From the NCBI GenBank assembly GCA_000827495.1, contig KN817528.1, positions 434,001 through 498,000 on the forward strand: a stretch of 64,000 bases of DNA, read 5' to 3'. Shown here piece after piece: positions 48,514-62,358 of this stretch. The notes under the pieces are model-generated. The model was not told the origin of the DNA. It worked only from the letters and a program-made list of their open reading frames with translations, and searched no databases. This stretch comes from Hypholoma sublateritium FD-334 SS-4 (Eukaryota; Basidiomycota; Agaricomycetes; Agaricales; Strophariaceae). Numbering within the stretch: the first letter of the stretch is position 1; the number at the start of each line of letters is the position of its first letter. The translations under genes were made by a program, and so were the position numbers.

Positions 48514-51500
48514 TCAGACGTACAACCAGCGCCCTAGCGCGCCTGCCCACTGCGCGAGCTCGGCATCCGGGGCGGCGAGGAAGGGCGCACGTAAAGGATC
48601 GCGCGCAAGATCGTCAGCGCCAGGCGCCGCGCCCCCAGCGATCTGCTCATGGGGCGTCGGTGTGTCCGGCGGGGTCACCTGGTCCAGGGCCTGCGGCGCG
48701 GGGGGCACGCCAGGTGTGCGGTGCGCCGCATACGGCGACAAGATCCCCAGGCCGCTGCCGCCCACAGATGTGAGATACGGCTGGAACTCCTCGCGGATCA
48801 GCGCCGTGATCAGATCTTGCAGCTGCTCCTCGCCGAATTCTGTAGCGATCGCGGCCCGCGTCAGTGTGCAGGACAGGCAGGAGTCGGGTATCAAGGCATA
48901 CCATCAGGGATAAGAGTAACTGCGCAGCCTCCGCCGCCAGCGCCCGTGAGCTTCGTGCTGAGGCCATGGGGCACGGCGGTTTTGCTCCTGATTGTTTCCA
49001 ATGCGGGATGCGACACCCCAAGGGTGACGAGATGCTGATGGTTTTCGGTCATCAGCGCCTAATAGCGTGGTTGTGTTCGTCAGCTGGGGTCTGATAATCT
49101 CCATACATTTACGCACAGATAGAGCGGATAGCAAAGAGTCGCGAGGCAATTCTGGATCCGCCAGTACCCTCCTCGCCTCATCAGATATGCTCTGGATGGA
49201 CTGCAAAATCCCATTAACGAGCTCGGGTTCCTGAGGGACAAACGAGAAATTTAATTAAGTGCAAGGATCGCGTGGGCCGTTCAACGAGTACTCACATTCG
49301 CCTTTTTCTCACCAACACCCGCGACCAGTTTCTTAGTGTCTCGTGGTACTTTCGAGTTCGTCAACAAGAACTTCAGCGATTTGAATCTGCGCAAAAGAGG
49401 GTACGTGAGATGAGATGCACAAGATTCGCCCCGCAGTGCAGCACAGCGGAACTTACCCCTGGATCCCTTCCATTCCGCTTTTCTTTCCAAACCCAGGCCG
49501 CGCATAGGCAAGCGCACCGCCAAATACCGCGACGCTGTTGTCCACTCCGCTGGGATTCCCATGGAGAATTTTCTCGGCGACGAATGACCATCTGTTTACT
49601 TCCTCCGCCGTCGCCGGCGTAATAGCACGGCGGCCTTGGTGCGAAATATGGATGTGTTCGGCTGATGTTGGCTGGGGAAGCGGTGGCAAGGTGATCCGAC
49701 GATGGACCAGTAGCGCGGCGGTCGCAATGCACGCCGAATAGGATGCAGACGACCCTAATCCTGCGCCGACCGGGAGTGACGAGCGAGTGGTGAAGCTGAA
49801 TGTAGGGCTGTAGCGCAATTACATCGTAAGTATGCACCCCACAAGACGAGTGCGGGGCGGACGGTGCAGTCCGACACGCCTCCGCGGAGCGTAATGAATT
49901 AAGGGGACTTACTAGTCTTGGGGCTTGCTCAAGATCATGTATAGATACAGGAACACCAAACTCGCTCCTCGAGCGGCTTTCTGGTCTGCTTTAATTTCGT
50001 GCAGGGCCTTCTCAGACAACGCCTCAACCAATCTCTGGTCGAGCTCCTCCGGGTGCTCCTCGCCGGGGGCAATGGGCGTTACGGCGTTCCAGGGTAGTGA
50101 TTCAACGTCCCATTCATAATAGAAGTCGTCCAGGTCTTGGAGATGAATGGAGAGTTTGCGGTCATTCCTGAGCGTTGCTAGCCCATAGCACCGGAGGTCC
50201 ACAGAAGCGGCAATGGCAGTCTAAAAGGGACGGAGGCGTCAGTATTAGGCTCTATCCGCCGCACTTTTAGGCCACAGGCCAGGTTATGAAGACCGGTGTA
50301 GTCGATCCCGGCATGGCTCATTGACGATATCACATATCGCAAGGCACACCAGCTGTACCTGACCCTGATAAAGAAGCGGGACTTACTACGCCATGGACGA
50401 CGGCGTGCTCGCCAAACAGGATGACTTTTCCCGGTGCGCTAACGAGCCATTCCTCCTGCTTCTTCGCGGCACCATCAAGGTGCAGCTGATTGACTGCGAG
50501 CGAAAGGGCGTCCTGAGCAGGCACCTTGACATACCTGTTTTGAGCGACGTCCAGCGCGATGGCACCGGCGTCGACGAGTGCTCGTTCTAGGTCATCCAAC
50601 AGATCGTGGGGGTCCTCGATTCCGACACAAAGGCGGATAAGATCCTCCGGAAGCCCGCGGGCTGCACGAGTGGCCGGGTCGATGGACGCGTGTCTGTCGG
50701 CGGTAAGTTCAGCACCAGTTGAAGCTTCAGTGTAAATATGGCTGACGTACGACATCACGCAGGGCATGCTGATCAGGCTGTTTACGCAGCCAAAGCTGAC
50801 GCTAATACCCCATAGCCGTGTCCCACCGACAATTTTCTCGCTCAACTCCTTGTTCCCCGTCTCGAAGCTAAGCACCGCGCCGTTTCCATCGGCAATGCGG
50901 TTGTGGACCTCACGGCCGGGATGACTGGCCAGTCCAGGGTAATGCACTTTGAAGCCGAGCAGGTAGAGATAGTCGGCGACCATCTGTGTCGTCGCTTGCT
51001 GCCTGTCCATGCGCAGCGCGAGCGTCTTGATACCGCGAAGCAGGAGGAACGAGTCTATGGGCGTCAGCGCATTTCCGACGGAGTTGACAATGAAGGCCAG
51101 CTTTTGGGCAATGTCGTCGCGGTTGCAGGTGACGACCCCGGCCATGAGGTCGTGGTGGCCACTCAGGTACTTCGTGGCGCTATCGTACACTATGTCGGCG
51201 CCGTGCTCCAGCGGCCGTTGCAGGTAGGGGCTCATCATCGTGTTGTCGACCACGATGATCGCGTTGGGCGCACGCTCCTTGACCTGCTGGCTTATCGTCG
51301 CGAGGTCCGCGATTTTCAGAAGGGGATTCGTGGGTGACTCGAGGAGCACCATCGCCGTTTTCTCGGCATTTATGTACGGGAGGAGGGATGCGTGGTCGGT
51401 GGTGTCTACATGGTGGATGACGACGCCTACGTGAGTTCGGATGTAAGTAAGGAGGCGGTTGGTGCCGCCATACAAGTCATCTCCAGCGATGACCTCGTCC

Positions 51501-51903
51501 CCTGGCTTGAGCAGGCGGAGGATGATATCCAGCGCGGCCATACCGGATGAAACAGTAATCGCGTGAGCCGCGGAGGATATCTTGGCGATATGGTGCTCTG
51601 AAGGCCACTAGCATTAGACCCATGGCTTCATGGGATAAAAATGCACGCACGAAGGTGACTACGAGTAGGGTTTCCACTTCGTGAATAATCGAACTCTCCG
51701 GAGACACCTTTGAAAGTCGCCGTTTGGTAGATCGGCACTGAGCTGCTGCCATACTGGTCCTTCATATCCGGATTCTCGACGGTAGCGCATAGTGTAGAGA
51801 ATTTGTACGGCTTGCGGGGCCTTCGTGGCGATTCGGGCTCTGGGGTAGGTAGATCATGAAGCGGCAGCTTCCCCAGAGCATGGGGGTCGATAGATGGAGC
51901 CAT
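48514..51903 (-). CDS. Cystathionine beta-lyase-mevalonate kinase fusion protein
   Basis: Nine exons (51651-51903, 50751-51597, 50387-50693, 49913-50220, 49457-49807, 49296-49386, 49117-49230, 48902-49058, 48514-48839) total 2,754 nt with every phase consistent, giving 917 residues. Residues 1 to about 410 form a PLP-dependent Cys/Met-metabolism enzyme: YSRSGNPTRSHL, DLYGGTNRLL, VVDNTMMSPYLQRPLEHGAD, the PLP lysine in YDSATKYLSGHHD and RLCVGIEDPHDLLDDLE. A linker of about 38 residues follows. From about 449 a complete GHMP mevalonate kinase begins: LVSAPGKVILFGEHAVVHG, LPVGAGLGSSASYSA, HGNPSGVDNSVAVFGG and KLTGAGGGGCAVTLIP. The junction is inside exon 3, with no stop for the lyase and no Met in the linker to start the kinase. 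The lyase makes homocysteine from cystathionine; the kinase phosphorylates mevalonate. Confidence 0.9.
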
Positions 51904-52161
51904 CGTTTAATGGTCAGTGGCAGAAAGAAAGAAAAAGCAGTTGGTTCCACGCAGATGGTGTTAGTTTTGTAGGCAGTGGAAGCGATGTGAGTGTTCGAAT
52001 TTGTGCGGCCGTTTAGATAGTCTGACGAGAGCAGCGTTTATTGATGCGTGGATGGCGTGCTTACTGCTCGGCCCATTTCCGGGCTCTTTCCCCACTTATC
52101 ATCATCTCCGTGCAGGGTCGATCGGCCGATGTTTTGACTCCTGCTCTAACTTTACTACTCA
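51904..52161. promoter_or_regulatory. Divergent promoter region, 258 bp
   Basis: This is the spacer between the starts of the lyase-kinase fusion (-, 51903) and the zf-HIT gene (+, 52162). It must carry both promoters. No TATA box is evident. The fusion has no other promoter-sized gap upstream of its kinase half. Confidence 0.5.
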
Positions 52162-52850
52162 ATGGCACCCAAGAGAGGGCGCGAACAACGTAGGTCCCCC
52201 TGATGCATCGTGCGCGTGCAGCATTTCCCTCTTCTTACAGTTGCTCGCCAGAATGTGGCAGTCGTCCAGACTCTAGCCCCGGATGTGATCGCGAAAAGGA
52301 CTAGACGGCATCTCGACGAACTCGAAGTAAGAAGAGACAATGCACCCTCGCATAGATCGCTGACGGGGTGCGGGTAGCGATCCAACTACGCAGAACCTAC
52401 CCTTCTCGCGGGTGTAGGCGACGAGGATGAAGAAGGCGGGGCGAAGTACGCCAAGGGCCGCGGACGCCAGCTGATCTCAGAAAAGCGGAACCTCAATATC
52501 GCAGGGAATTCTCCAGCTGCGAGGAAGAAAAAGTCTACTATGAATGTGCGGACCGCGTTGCTATACCGCAAAAATCTAGCAACTCTCATTGAAGAATCGG
52601 TATGTACCAGCCTTGCCCACTTCCCCGCGCGATGTCTGACTGTTTCGGGCAGGGCATTGCGTCTTTGCCGTCGAGCGTGCCTACGTACTTGACTGCCAGC
52701 ACGATACCGTCTGCTTATCCTCCGCGGATGATCTGCACCGTATGTGGATACTGGGGAAGATACAAGTGCCGTCGATGTGCAATGTCCTACTGCGACATGA
52801 ATTGTGAAAGCGTTCACGCAGAGACGCGGTGTGAGCGACGTGTGGTCTGA
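52162..52850 (+). CDS. VPS71: Zinc-finger HIT protein, Vps71/ZNHIT1-like SWR1 subunit
   Basis: Exon 1 (ATG 52162) reads MAPKRGREQ. After an intron the frame continues LARQNVAVVQTLAPDVIAKR and TRRHLDELE. Further exons give a basic, disordered middle (KYAKGRGRQLISEKRNLNIA) and the C-terminal YPPRMICTVCGYWGRYKCRR CAMSYCDMNC with the following HAETRCERRVV-stop. The Cys/His pattern is the zf-HIT finger. The exact C-terminal form (PPR, then CxVCGYWGxYKC, then ETRCERRV) is that of Vps71/ZNHIT1, a subunit of the SWR1/SRCAP complex that places histone H2A.Z. Exon joins in the middle are approximate. Confidence 0.85.
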
Positions 52851-53437
52851 CTCGACATTCCACAGACGTACATCTGCGCTTCCAAATTCTGCGTCTCGCG
52901 TCATCTCTTTTACCCTGTCAACCACAGCCTCACTGGTGCTTTCAATGCTCCCCTCATGTCGCTCTCATCCTCGGACATGCCAAACTCCCTGCCGTCTATG
53001 AATAAACGACCGAAATTTTATCAGGGAGTTGGCCGCTATCTTTGTTATCTATGTGGCTGGTTTGCTATGTATAATGGACATTGGTGGTTTCCTCTTCGCT
53101 CCTTGGCTCCCTCCTCCAATGAAGGTCGAATTTCCGTGCCTGTGGTCTTTACCATTACGTAGAGAATATCAACTTTTTGAGAATTGCCTTGCCTTGTGAC
53201 CAAGTGTACGCTCTCCAGTGTTATTTATACCGAAACGACGCCAAAATCTACTTTGAGGATTTGCTTACGACAAAAGACATTGAAGCGATTGGCGGAGTAT
53301 CTTTCGGCCGACAAGCTGTTCACGTGACTGATCTGCCCCATGACTCACAGAACTCAGTTTTATACTTTTGGCAGGCCAATAATTTCTCTAATCTGCTCCA
53401 AGTAACCATTTCCTCTCCCCCTCATCCCATCCGCAAT
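52851..53437. other. Intergenic / long 5' leader of the homocitrate synthase gene
   Basis: No independent gene is seen. A frame from about 53177 runs stop-free into the ATG at 53438, but its sequence does not resemble the family and it is probably leader sequence. Confidence 0.5.
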
Positions 53438-55242
<1,805 letters not shown>

Positions 55243-55786
55243 GCGCACCGCGGCGGCCGGTGTTCCGAACAACTGGGGCACCGGACGAAAAAAAAGACTG
55301 AATACGGTTGTTGTTTGTATTTCTAGACTGACTGGCACCCAAAAAGGTCCTTGCAGACCTACCACATTCTTGAGGCCTTCGCCTCCTGCCGATACGTAAT
55401 CTTTGCTGGGACTTCATCTCGACGATCTAGCTAGACTGACAGCATTGCAATGTACGTACTTACATAAACAGGAACATGTCCAATTTCTTTTGGCTTACGC
55501 ATTGGTGTGGTGTGAATGCATTGGTCGCTCCCTGCGACATTGGATTGGAAACCAAACATGAAAGAAGATTATCGCGTATGAATACATCCTAAAGAATTTT
55601 GAACAACAAGAAGAGAGAAAGAATGGTTGTACAAATACAAGATAGTGGTCGTAGTGCGTGCGTGCGTGCGTGTTGAGACAGACACCAAAACCATACCGCG
55701 ATAGCTCCAAACAAATACAGATTAGTTATGTTAGTGACAAATGCGCGAAGCCGGAAATGAGCGAAAAAAGGAGTGGGGGCGAATTA
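55243..55786. other. Intergenic, convergent 3' ends
   Basis: This spacer lies between the convergent homocitrate synthase (+) and histidine kinase (-) genes. Apart from the tetranucleotide run at 55654-55672, nothing stands out. Confidence 0.6.
55654..55672 (+). repeat. GTGC tetranucleotide microsatellite
   Basis: Nearly five GTGC units in tandem in non-coding sequence. Confidence 0.85.
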
Positions 55787-58700
55787 TTACTCGACTGGCT
55801 TGCAGAGTTTGTGAAACATCTCATCCAGCGTCTTAAACGCGACCGGCTTAACAAGACTGATGTCGATGATGATTAACAAAGGCCGGCGCAAGAGGGAAGA
55901 GGAAACGTACTATCCATCAACGCCCGCTTCGAAGGCCCGACGCTTGTCTTCCAGCGAGGACATCCCTGTCAGCGCCAAAATTTGCGACTTTTGGTAATCC
56001 GGATGTGCCTCCAGCAACTCTGCCTCAATGTTGCGGATTTCGATTGTGGCTCCGACGCCTGTTTGGTCATTTTCGTAAGCTTTGGAAAATCGTTGTAGCG
56101 ATGAAGACTTACCATCGAGAATGGGCATGGACAAATCCAAGAGTACGACGCTGCGAAAAGGTTAGAAAGTGGCGGAGTATGATATAACGATACCTACTTG
56201 AATGGCCCCTGCTCCCGGAACACGTTGACGCCGTCGCGACCATCGACTGCCGCGCGGAAGTCGTATGCCTGTACAAAGTCAGCACACTCCACTCACAAAA
56301 TTAGCGAAGAATCATTACTTTGGTAGTGAGCCATTTCATCCTGAACAAATCGGCACGCATAAGTCTCTTACACAGAAAACAAGCAATCGACGCAAACTCA
56401 CAGCAGGTTCCGTAAGATGCTGTTATCTTCGACGATCAACACGCGAAACTTGGAAGTAGGGACAACGAGGGCGCCGATCGACGACTTGAGCAACGTCCCG
56501 CCGGTGCCCAGCGCTATCGTTGGAATGGGGGTATCTGGGTCGGACACGTCGACGGTGTCCGGAGGCGTTTGAACGGGGGCCAGCAGCATAGGTGCCCATT
56601 CCGGAGTGAACGGATGGGCCGTCGACGACCGCGGCGGCATTGAAGGCCGCTTAGGCGGGCCCTGCGTCCCAGCTCGTGGCGTCGCGTTAGAATTGCGCCG
56701 CGACATACCTGCAGGAGTCGAAGACGCCCAGGCCTCTTTCAGCAGCCCCACATCGCCATGCTCCTGCGCAGCCGCGTCTCCATTCATCAGGCCCGGCGGG
56801 GCAGAAGAAGGCGAGCCTGCGCCAGCCTTCGACATGCGCAGCGCATGAATGCTGAGCTTCAAGATGGCACGCAAGCGGGCCGGGCCACCGGGCTTATACA
56901 AGATCCTGCAGAAGCCGCCGATGCTTTCGTGCTCGCTCGCGATCCCCATGATCTGGGGGCTTCCGCGTGCTGCGGAGAGGATGATGAAGCCCTGGCTGGT
57001 GTTGCGCTCCTGAGTAGCTGTGATGACGGGGGCAGGGTCGTCGTTGACAATGACGATGTCCCCCCCTTCCTCGACGATGGTAAAACCCCACCATTCGGTG
57101 AGGTAGCAGGTTGTGACACGTCGGAGGAGGTCGGTGCCCTTGTGCGAAGTGAAGCCGACCAAGGAGATAGTGGGCAGAGGTTGTGTCGCAGACTCGGCCT
57201 TGAATGCGTCCGCCTCAGACGTCGATGCTTGAATGTCGGATATTTCAGCCGGGAAAGTGACTTTGATCTCTGTGCCGACGCCCTCCTCGCTCCAGACGTC
57301 GACTTTTCCGCCGACGTTCTCGGAAGTAACAATACTGCTGACAATCGCAAGGCCGAGGCCTGTTCCTGTTTGCAGAGGGTTCTCCTGCGAGAATGGATGG
57401 AAGAGTTGATTCTGCCAAAGTAAGAAATGCATTAGAAAAGTAACGCTGGTCAGGGGCATCGATATTACCTTCAGGAAGTTTTGGCTTATACCCTGAGCGT
57501 AAAGGAGAGATTTGTTAGTATACACCCTCGAGTCCAAACGCATGTCTTTACCTTCCCAGTATCGAAGACCGCCAGTTCAATCTTGACTTGACCCGGTGGA
57601 TCGTCCTCCGCGCGTGGCAGCTGGCGCAGGATAACATGAATATAACCATCCTGAGATGCGCTTAGATTCACCCTTAAGATCTCAAAGTCAAAAAAAAAGC
57701 TTTACCGTGGTAAACTTCAGGCTGTTGCCAAAAAGGTTCATTAACACACGTCGCATTCCCGCTTTTTCGCATTTCAGATTCCAGCCCTGCAAAGACGTCG
57801 GGTCAGGTCCGCTGGTACGCGAGCAGATCTGGCGTAATATATTACCTCTGCCCTGAAACCGATGTCGAGAACAGTTTCGACATTCTTACGTCGCGCGGCT
57901 ATGGGCGACCCTAAGATGTCCCTCGGCGGGGAGTACACACTTCCGATTCCAGATTCGTCCGTGCTGGTCATACGCGCACGATGCCCTATCCAGCACCCAT
58001 CGATCGCATTCTCGAGGAGCTGCATCAGATCAACACTACAAGTACCAGCCGGCATCAGCGAGAAGAAAAGGGAGAGAGCGGCGATGCTGCGCACAGTGTT
58101 GGGACGATCACATTCTCCGCCCCACCGGCTTTGCTATTCCCGCTAAGCTTCGTGAAGTCAAGGACGTGGTTGACGGTTTCCACGAGCGACGTTCCGCATG
58201 CTTGTACAGTTTGAAGGAAGGATGCTTGCGAGTGGTTCAGCGTACTTTCGCTCAGCAGTTCTGCGGCAGCTAAAATCTGTCAGTAAAGGTTAAACTCTGG
58301 ACATTCGCTTGAATATGTTATACCACAAACCCCGTGCAATGGCGTACGCAGTTCGTGCGATATGCTGAATATTTGTGTTTAGATCAATGTTATTGAAGTC
58401 AATGTTCGGATGTGTACTTACTTGGAAATGAAAAGACCCTTTGCCTTGTCGGCCAGGAGCATGCGCCTTTTCAGGACCGCCGATAGGATAATGACCCCTA
58501 CATGTCAAGTTGAATAAGTCATTTTATAGGATTACCGAAGCTCTATGAACGCACCGATAGCTCTCAAATACGACAATTCGTGTCCCTCCAAGAACCGCGT
58601 CGGATGCTCTTGAGTATTGTACGCACACACCAGCGCGAACGGCCGCTTGTCGATATTGAATATCGGAACAGCTGAATAACAAAAAGTCAGCGTCTGATTC

Positions 58701-61700
58701 AGGCAACGCGGGGCAACACATACTCAGCGCGTACTGGATATGCGTCGGCAAGAACGGCTTGAAGCTCGGCGGGATGATACCCTCCGAGACCTTCCCATCC
58801 GGATACTTCTCGAAGAACGTGTTAAGCCCGCGGTACTCCTCCGTCGTCAGCTGGCGGCGCGTCATCTCCTTCCCGGGCTCGCCGTAGTGCATCGTGACGG
58901 AGACGCTGCCCTCCGCGCTCATCGACTCGAGGACCTCGCAGTGCGATACGTCCATGACGGTGACGCCCTCGACGTCCAGCGTGCGCTTGACGAGCTTCGC
59001 AGCGCGGTCGTACACCCTGTCCATCGACGACCCGCCGACCGAATCCGGGTGCGCGGACTGGTTCGCCGGGGTGTCGATCTCGAGGCACTCGCGGCTGAAT
59101 TGCTCCATCTATGCATCTGTGATAAGTTCTGACGGTAGCACACTCCTTCAGATCATTGCAGTGCTTACGGAGCTCTGAATGCGATCACGGATGCGCAGTT
59201 GGATCTTTTAGGGAACAACGTAAGGTGCCGAGCGCATACAACTAGGTCACGAGTGAAGTTACCTTGTCGCGCCATAGCTCCATCTCGCGCATCGCAACGG
59301 CAGCGAATTCCTTCAGAGTGTGCCGTTGACGCGGAGAGAACACATCGCGAGGTTGATCATCAATAACCGCAAGCCTGAATTGATCATTGTAACGAGATTC
59401 AGCAACGTTGACGATAAGAGAGTAAGGTGCATCTACGTACGTCCCAATATTGAAACCATCTTGCGTACGCAACGGCGCGCCAGCGTAGAACCGGACATAC
59501 GGAGGCCCAATGACCAACGGCTATGTGGAAATTTATGCTCAACTCAAGTCCTCGTATCAAACGAAGGACGCACATTTTTTGCAAAGCGCCAATCTTTCAT
59601 GGCATCGAGTATGATCATCGGCTCGTCGCCCCTGGATCTCGAATGAGTATTTAGCAGTAGTCTCGGTCATTGACACGTACCGTTGCAGAATAGAGTGTCC
59701 GCCGAACGATTGACTTCTGAGGTAGCTGGGCGTTTTTATACCCCCTGGAGAATAAGTCAAACATTCAGGATGTTATCCGGACAATCAATTGACTTACATT
59801 CCGATTTGAACCACCTGCGCAGAGAGTCGAAATGAGCACTTTTTCAGGAAGCGAAGGCATAAAATGCTCACTGTTCGTGACCATCTATTAACGAGATTAT
59901 GACACCCTTTGTGCTGAACACGAGCTTCGCAAGATGCGCAATCCTGTCAAAGTTGATATCTGCACCAGTGTTCCATATGTTGAACCTATTATTAATGGTA
60001 GCAAGGTAATCATCAGTCAGCTGCACACAAGGCGGCACTGATCCAGTGGACTGCCGCTGTGACGCCGCACGCGGCAACGCCAGAAAGGCAAAAATAGGAA
60101 AGTACACTTACTTGTGCAGCGCGCGGCGGCGATCAAGCTCGTCGCTTGGGTATGGCGGAGAAAGATACTGCAGCGCAGCGAACATGCGCTCCTCCTTGAT
60201 CGCGCGTCCCAACTTGGTTGCTGCGGGGTTATCGCTAGGCGCCCGAGGTCTGGGATGGAGTGCCGCGTGTGTGGCCGAATCGGGCAGCGGCGACGAGGTC
60301 TGGCGTGTGATGTTAATTCGTTTCTGGATGGGCACCGCCGGGACTGTCGTAGCGCTGATATCAGACAATCCTGTATCTGTGCGCAACATGGCAGGAAGCA
60401 GAGGCTCTTGTGGAAGCGCCAGAACAGAGTCCGACGACGCTGAGCCATGATATCCCAAATCAACGGGGATGGGGCTCGGTGCGTTGCTAAAGTAGTCTGC
60501 GCTGCCCATGGAATCGGCGTCGTCATTGCGGGGATCAAGCAGTGGCGCGGAAGCCGGGTGGACAGAGCGGCCGGAAAGCGCGGCCTTTGCAGCTGGGCGA
60601 GCGTCCCCGCTGGCGATGCTCGGTGGGGTTTGGTCAGCTTCCACAGTATCTGGCGAGTCGGGGAGCTGTTCGATTGCCGTCGGAGGGGTTACGTTTGCCG
60701 TGTTCTGACTTTCGACATCGGTCGTTCCTTCCCAAAAGCCAATCAAACGCGATCTCCTCGCACCACCAGGAGTTTCCGCCTTGAAAGTGGACTCGATTGG
60801 GTGCGACCCGGGAATGGTCGCCATAACGCCCCGCAAAGGATCTGTGAGCTCGTGCTCTGGCGATGGAAGTGCTAAAGGAGAGATGTCGACACGGGAGGCA
60901 GCCCAGCGCATCGCCGCCACAGAAGCCTGCACATCGGATGTCGAAGCTTGGGAGTGGCTTGGGGTGTGGTTCTGCCCTGCAGAAAACGAGCTGCGAAAAC
61001 GGTGCGCAGAGGTGGGGAGTCGAAGAGGAAACGACGAAGGCTTTGGCGCTGACGAAATCACAGGTAGCCTCGGCTCAGCCGACGGTAGAGGCGGAAGTAT
61101 ATGGTCCGCAATGGCAGGCGGCGAATCGGGTCTGGCGACTGGAGGTGGATCGAATATACGGACGTTGGAATGGCTTTGAGTCGATGTACCGGGATTTGGA
61201 AAGCGGCGCGACTCCGAGACATTCTTCTGACATGACTGGGGTTGAGAGGGTATCTTGTGGGGGTCCCAGCGCCCTTCGGAATAGGCGGTGATGAATGCAG
61301 ACCAGTCATAGTCGTTCAAACCAGAACTCGGAATGGTGTCGCCGGTGGAGGGCATGGGCGACGTGTCTTGGCACTGAGAGGGAGGCAGTGATTCGGCATC
61401 TTCGTCCGCAGTGGTCCCTTGATCAAAGACTAGATTCGACCATTTGCCGAGCCGGCTCTCGGCGTCGTCCTCGAGGAGAGTCTGCAAGGGCCGGGGGTTG
61501 TCCTGCTCCGTGCGCTGAAAGTCGTTGCTGTAATCGGCGGAGGTCTGAGCCGCCGGAAGCCATATCAAATCTTCATGGCTATTGGTCGCGGCTGGGGCAG
61601 TAGATGGCCGCACCGATCTTAGCGATGAGGAGTGCTGCTGGGTGGTGTATCCAGATGCATGGGGGCGGGCCGCGAGGGAGGGAGCGGGGCCAGACCGCGG

Positions 61701-61844
61701 CTGGTAAGCGGGGATTTCGAGTGGGGATGATACCGTAGGGGCATTGGGGCGGAGCATAGGGGGACGAGGGAGGAATTGGGTTGGCCTGCGACAGACATGG
61801 ACGAGTGGAGTCAAGTACCATCCATTACGCGTCGTGGGAACCAT
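55787..61844 (-). CDS. Hybrid histidine kinase (GAF-HisKA-HATPase-receiver)
   Basis: This large multi-exon gene starts at ATG 61844. The first exon alone codes for about 578 residues of Ser/Pro-rich, probably disordered sequence. A GAF-type sensor domain follows (about 59240-60020; [59 protein letters not shown]), then a linker. The HisKA H-box [10 protein letters not shown] lies near 58345. The HATPase has [21 protein letters not shown] and [13 protein letters not shown] second disordered stretch precedes a receiver domain ([29 protein letters not shown] with the phosphoacceptor Asp, [19 protein letters not shown]) that ends CKPVE-stop at 55787-55789. It has no membrane helix, so it is probably a cytosolic sensor that feeds a phosphorelay (HPt/Ypd1, then response regulators). 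Confidence 0.88.
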
Positions 61845-62358
61845 GGCGTCATGACCCTAACCACATCATTCCCGCCCTGCAATCTCGATGCACCTCTCGC
61901 CGTCCTGACCCCCTTATTCCTCTGATTTCAGGCCACACAGAATCAGCTGTTGTTCGTCAAAAAAAATAGCGATGAGAGTCCCGATTTTGGAGAGCTGACA
62001 TAATATTTCCCAAGATAGCCATGGCCGGGAGTCAACCGGGAGTCCATCAGATGCTTGTGGAAATGCCGGCGACGCATTGAAGGAGTCATTTCGCCCATCT
62101 GACCTATCTAAAGTATATCGGATTACAGGCTCGATATAAAGCCCCCAAACATAGGCCGACAAGGTGTATGAATATTGTTCTCTTGCATCGCCATCTTAAA
62201 GTGGCGGTGCCCATGTGTGCAATGCCATCATTTCCTTTTCAGACGTGGCTTGTCCCCTCTAAAACAATGAAAATTCCATACAAATTCTACACGATGTCTG
62301 ACCCCCTCTGCAGCTCGTGTCTATGTTATCGACCATCTAACTGTATTAACCGCCATCT
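61845..62358. other. Intergenic spacer upstream of the histidine kinase gene
   Basis: This spacer of about 0.5 kb lies between two minus-strand genes. It includes the telobox-like motif listed separately. A stop-free minus frame at 61914-62162 has no recognisable content. Confidence 0.5.
61853..61862 (-). promoter_or_regulatory. Telobox-like motif upstream of histidine kinase gene
   Basis: The plus strand reads GACCCTAACC, so the gene strand reads GGTTAGGGTC, 9-18 nt before the kinase ATG. It is the third case of a CCCTAA motif close to a start in this window. Confidence 0.35.

Noticed and set aside
48514..50460. A separate mevalonate kinase gene
   Set aside because: No ATG lies in the kinase frame before its conserved LVSAPGKVILFGEHAVVHG start, and the same exon continues upstream into the lyase without a stop.
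50903..51337. 144-codon plus-strand frame opposite the cystathionine beta-lyase
   Set aside because: Antisense shadow of a highly conserved enzyme; no family signature.
60447..61179. Long plus-strand open frames opposite the histidine kinase N-terminus
   Set aside because: They are GC-rich shadows of the disordered Ser/Pro-rich exon, with composition typical of antisense frames and no motif.
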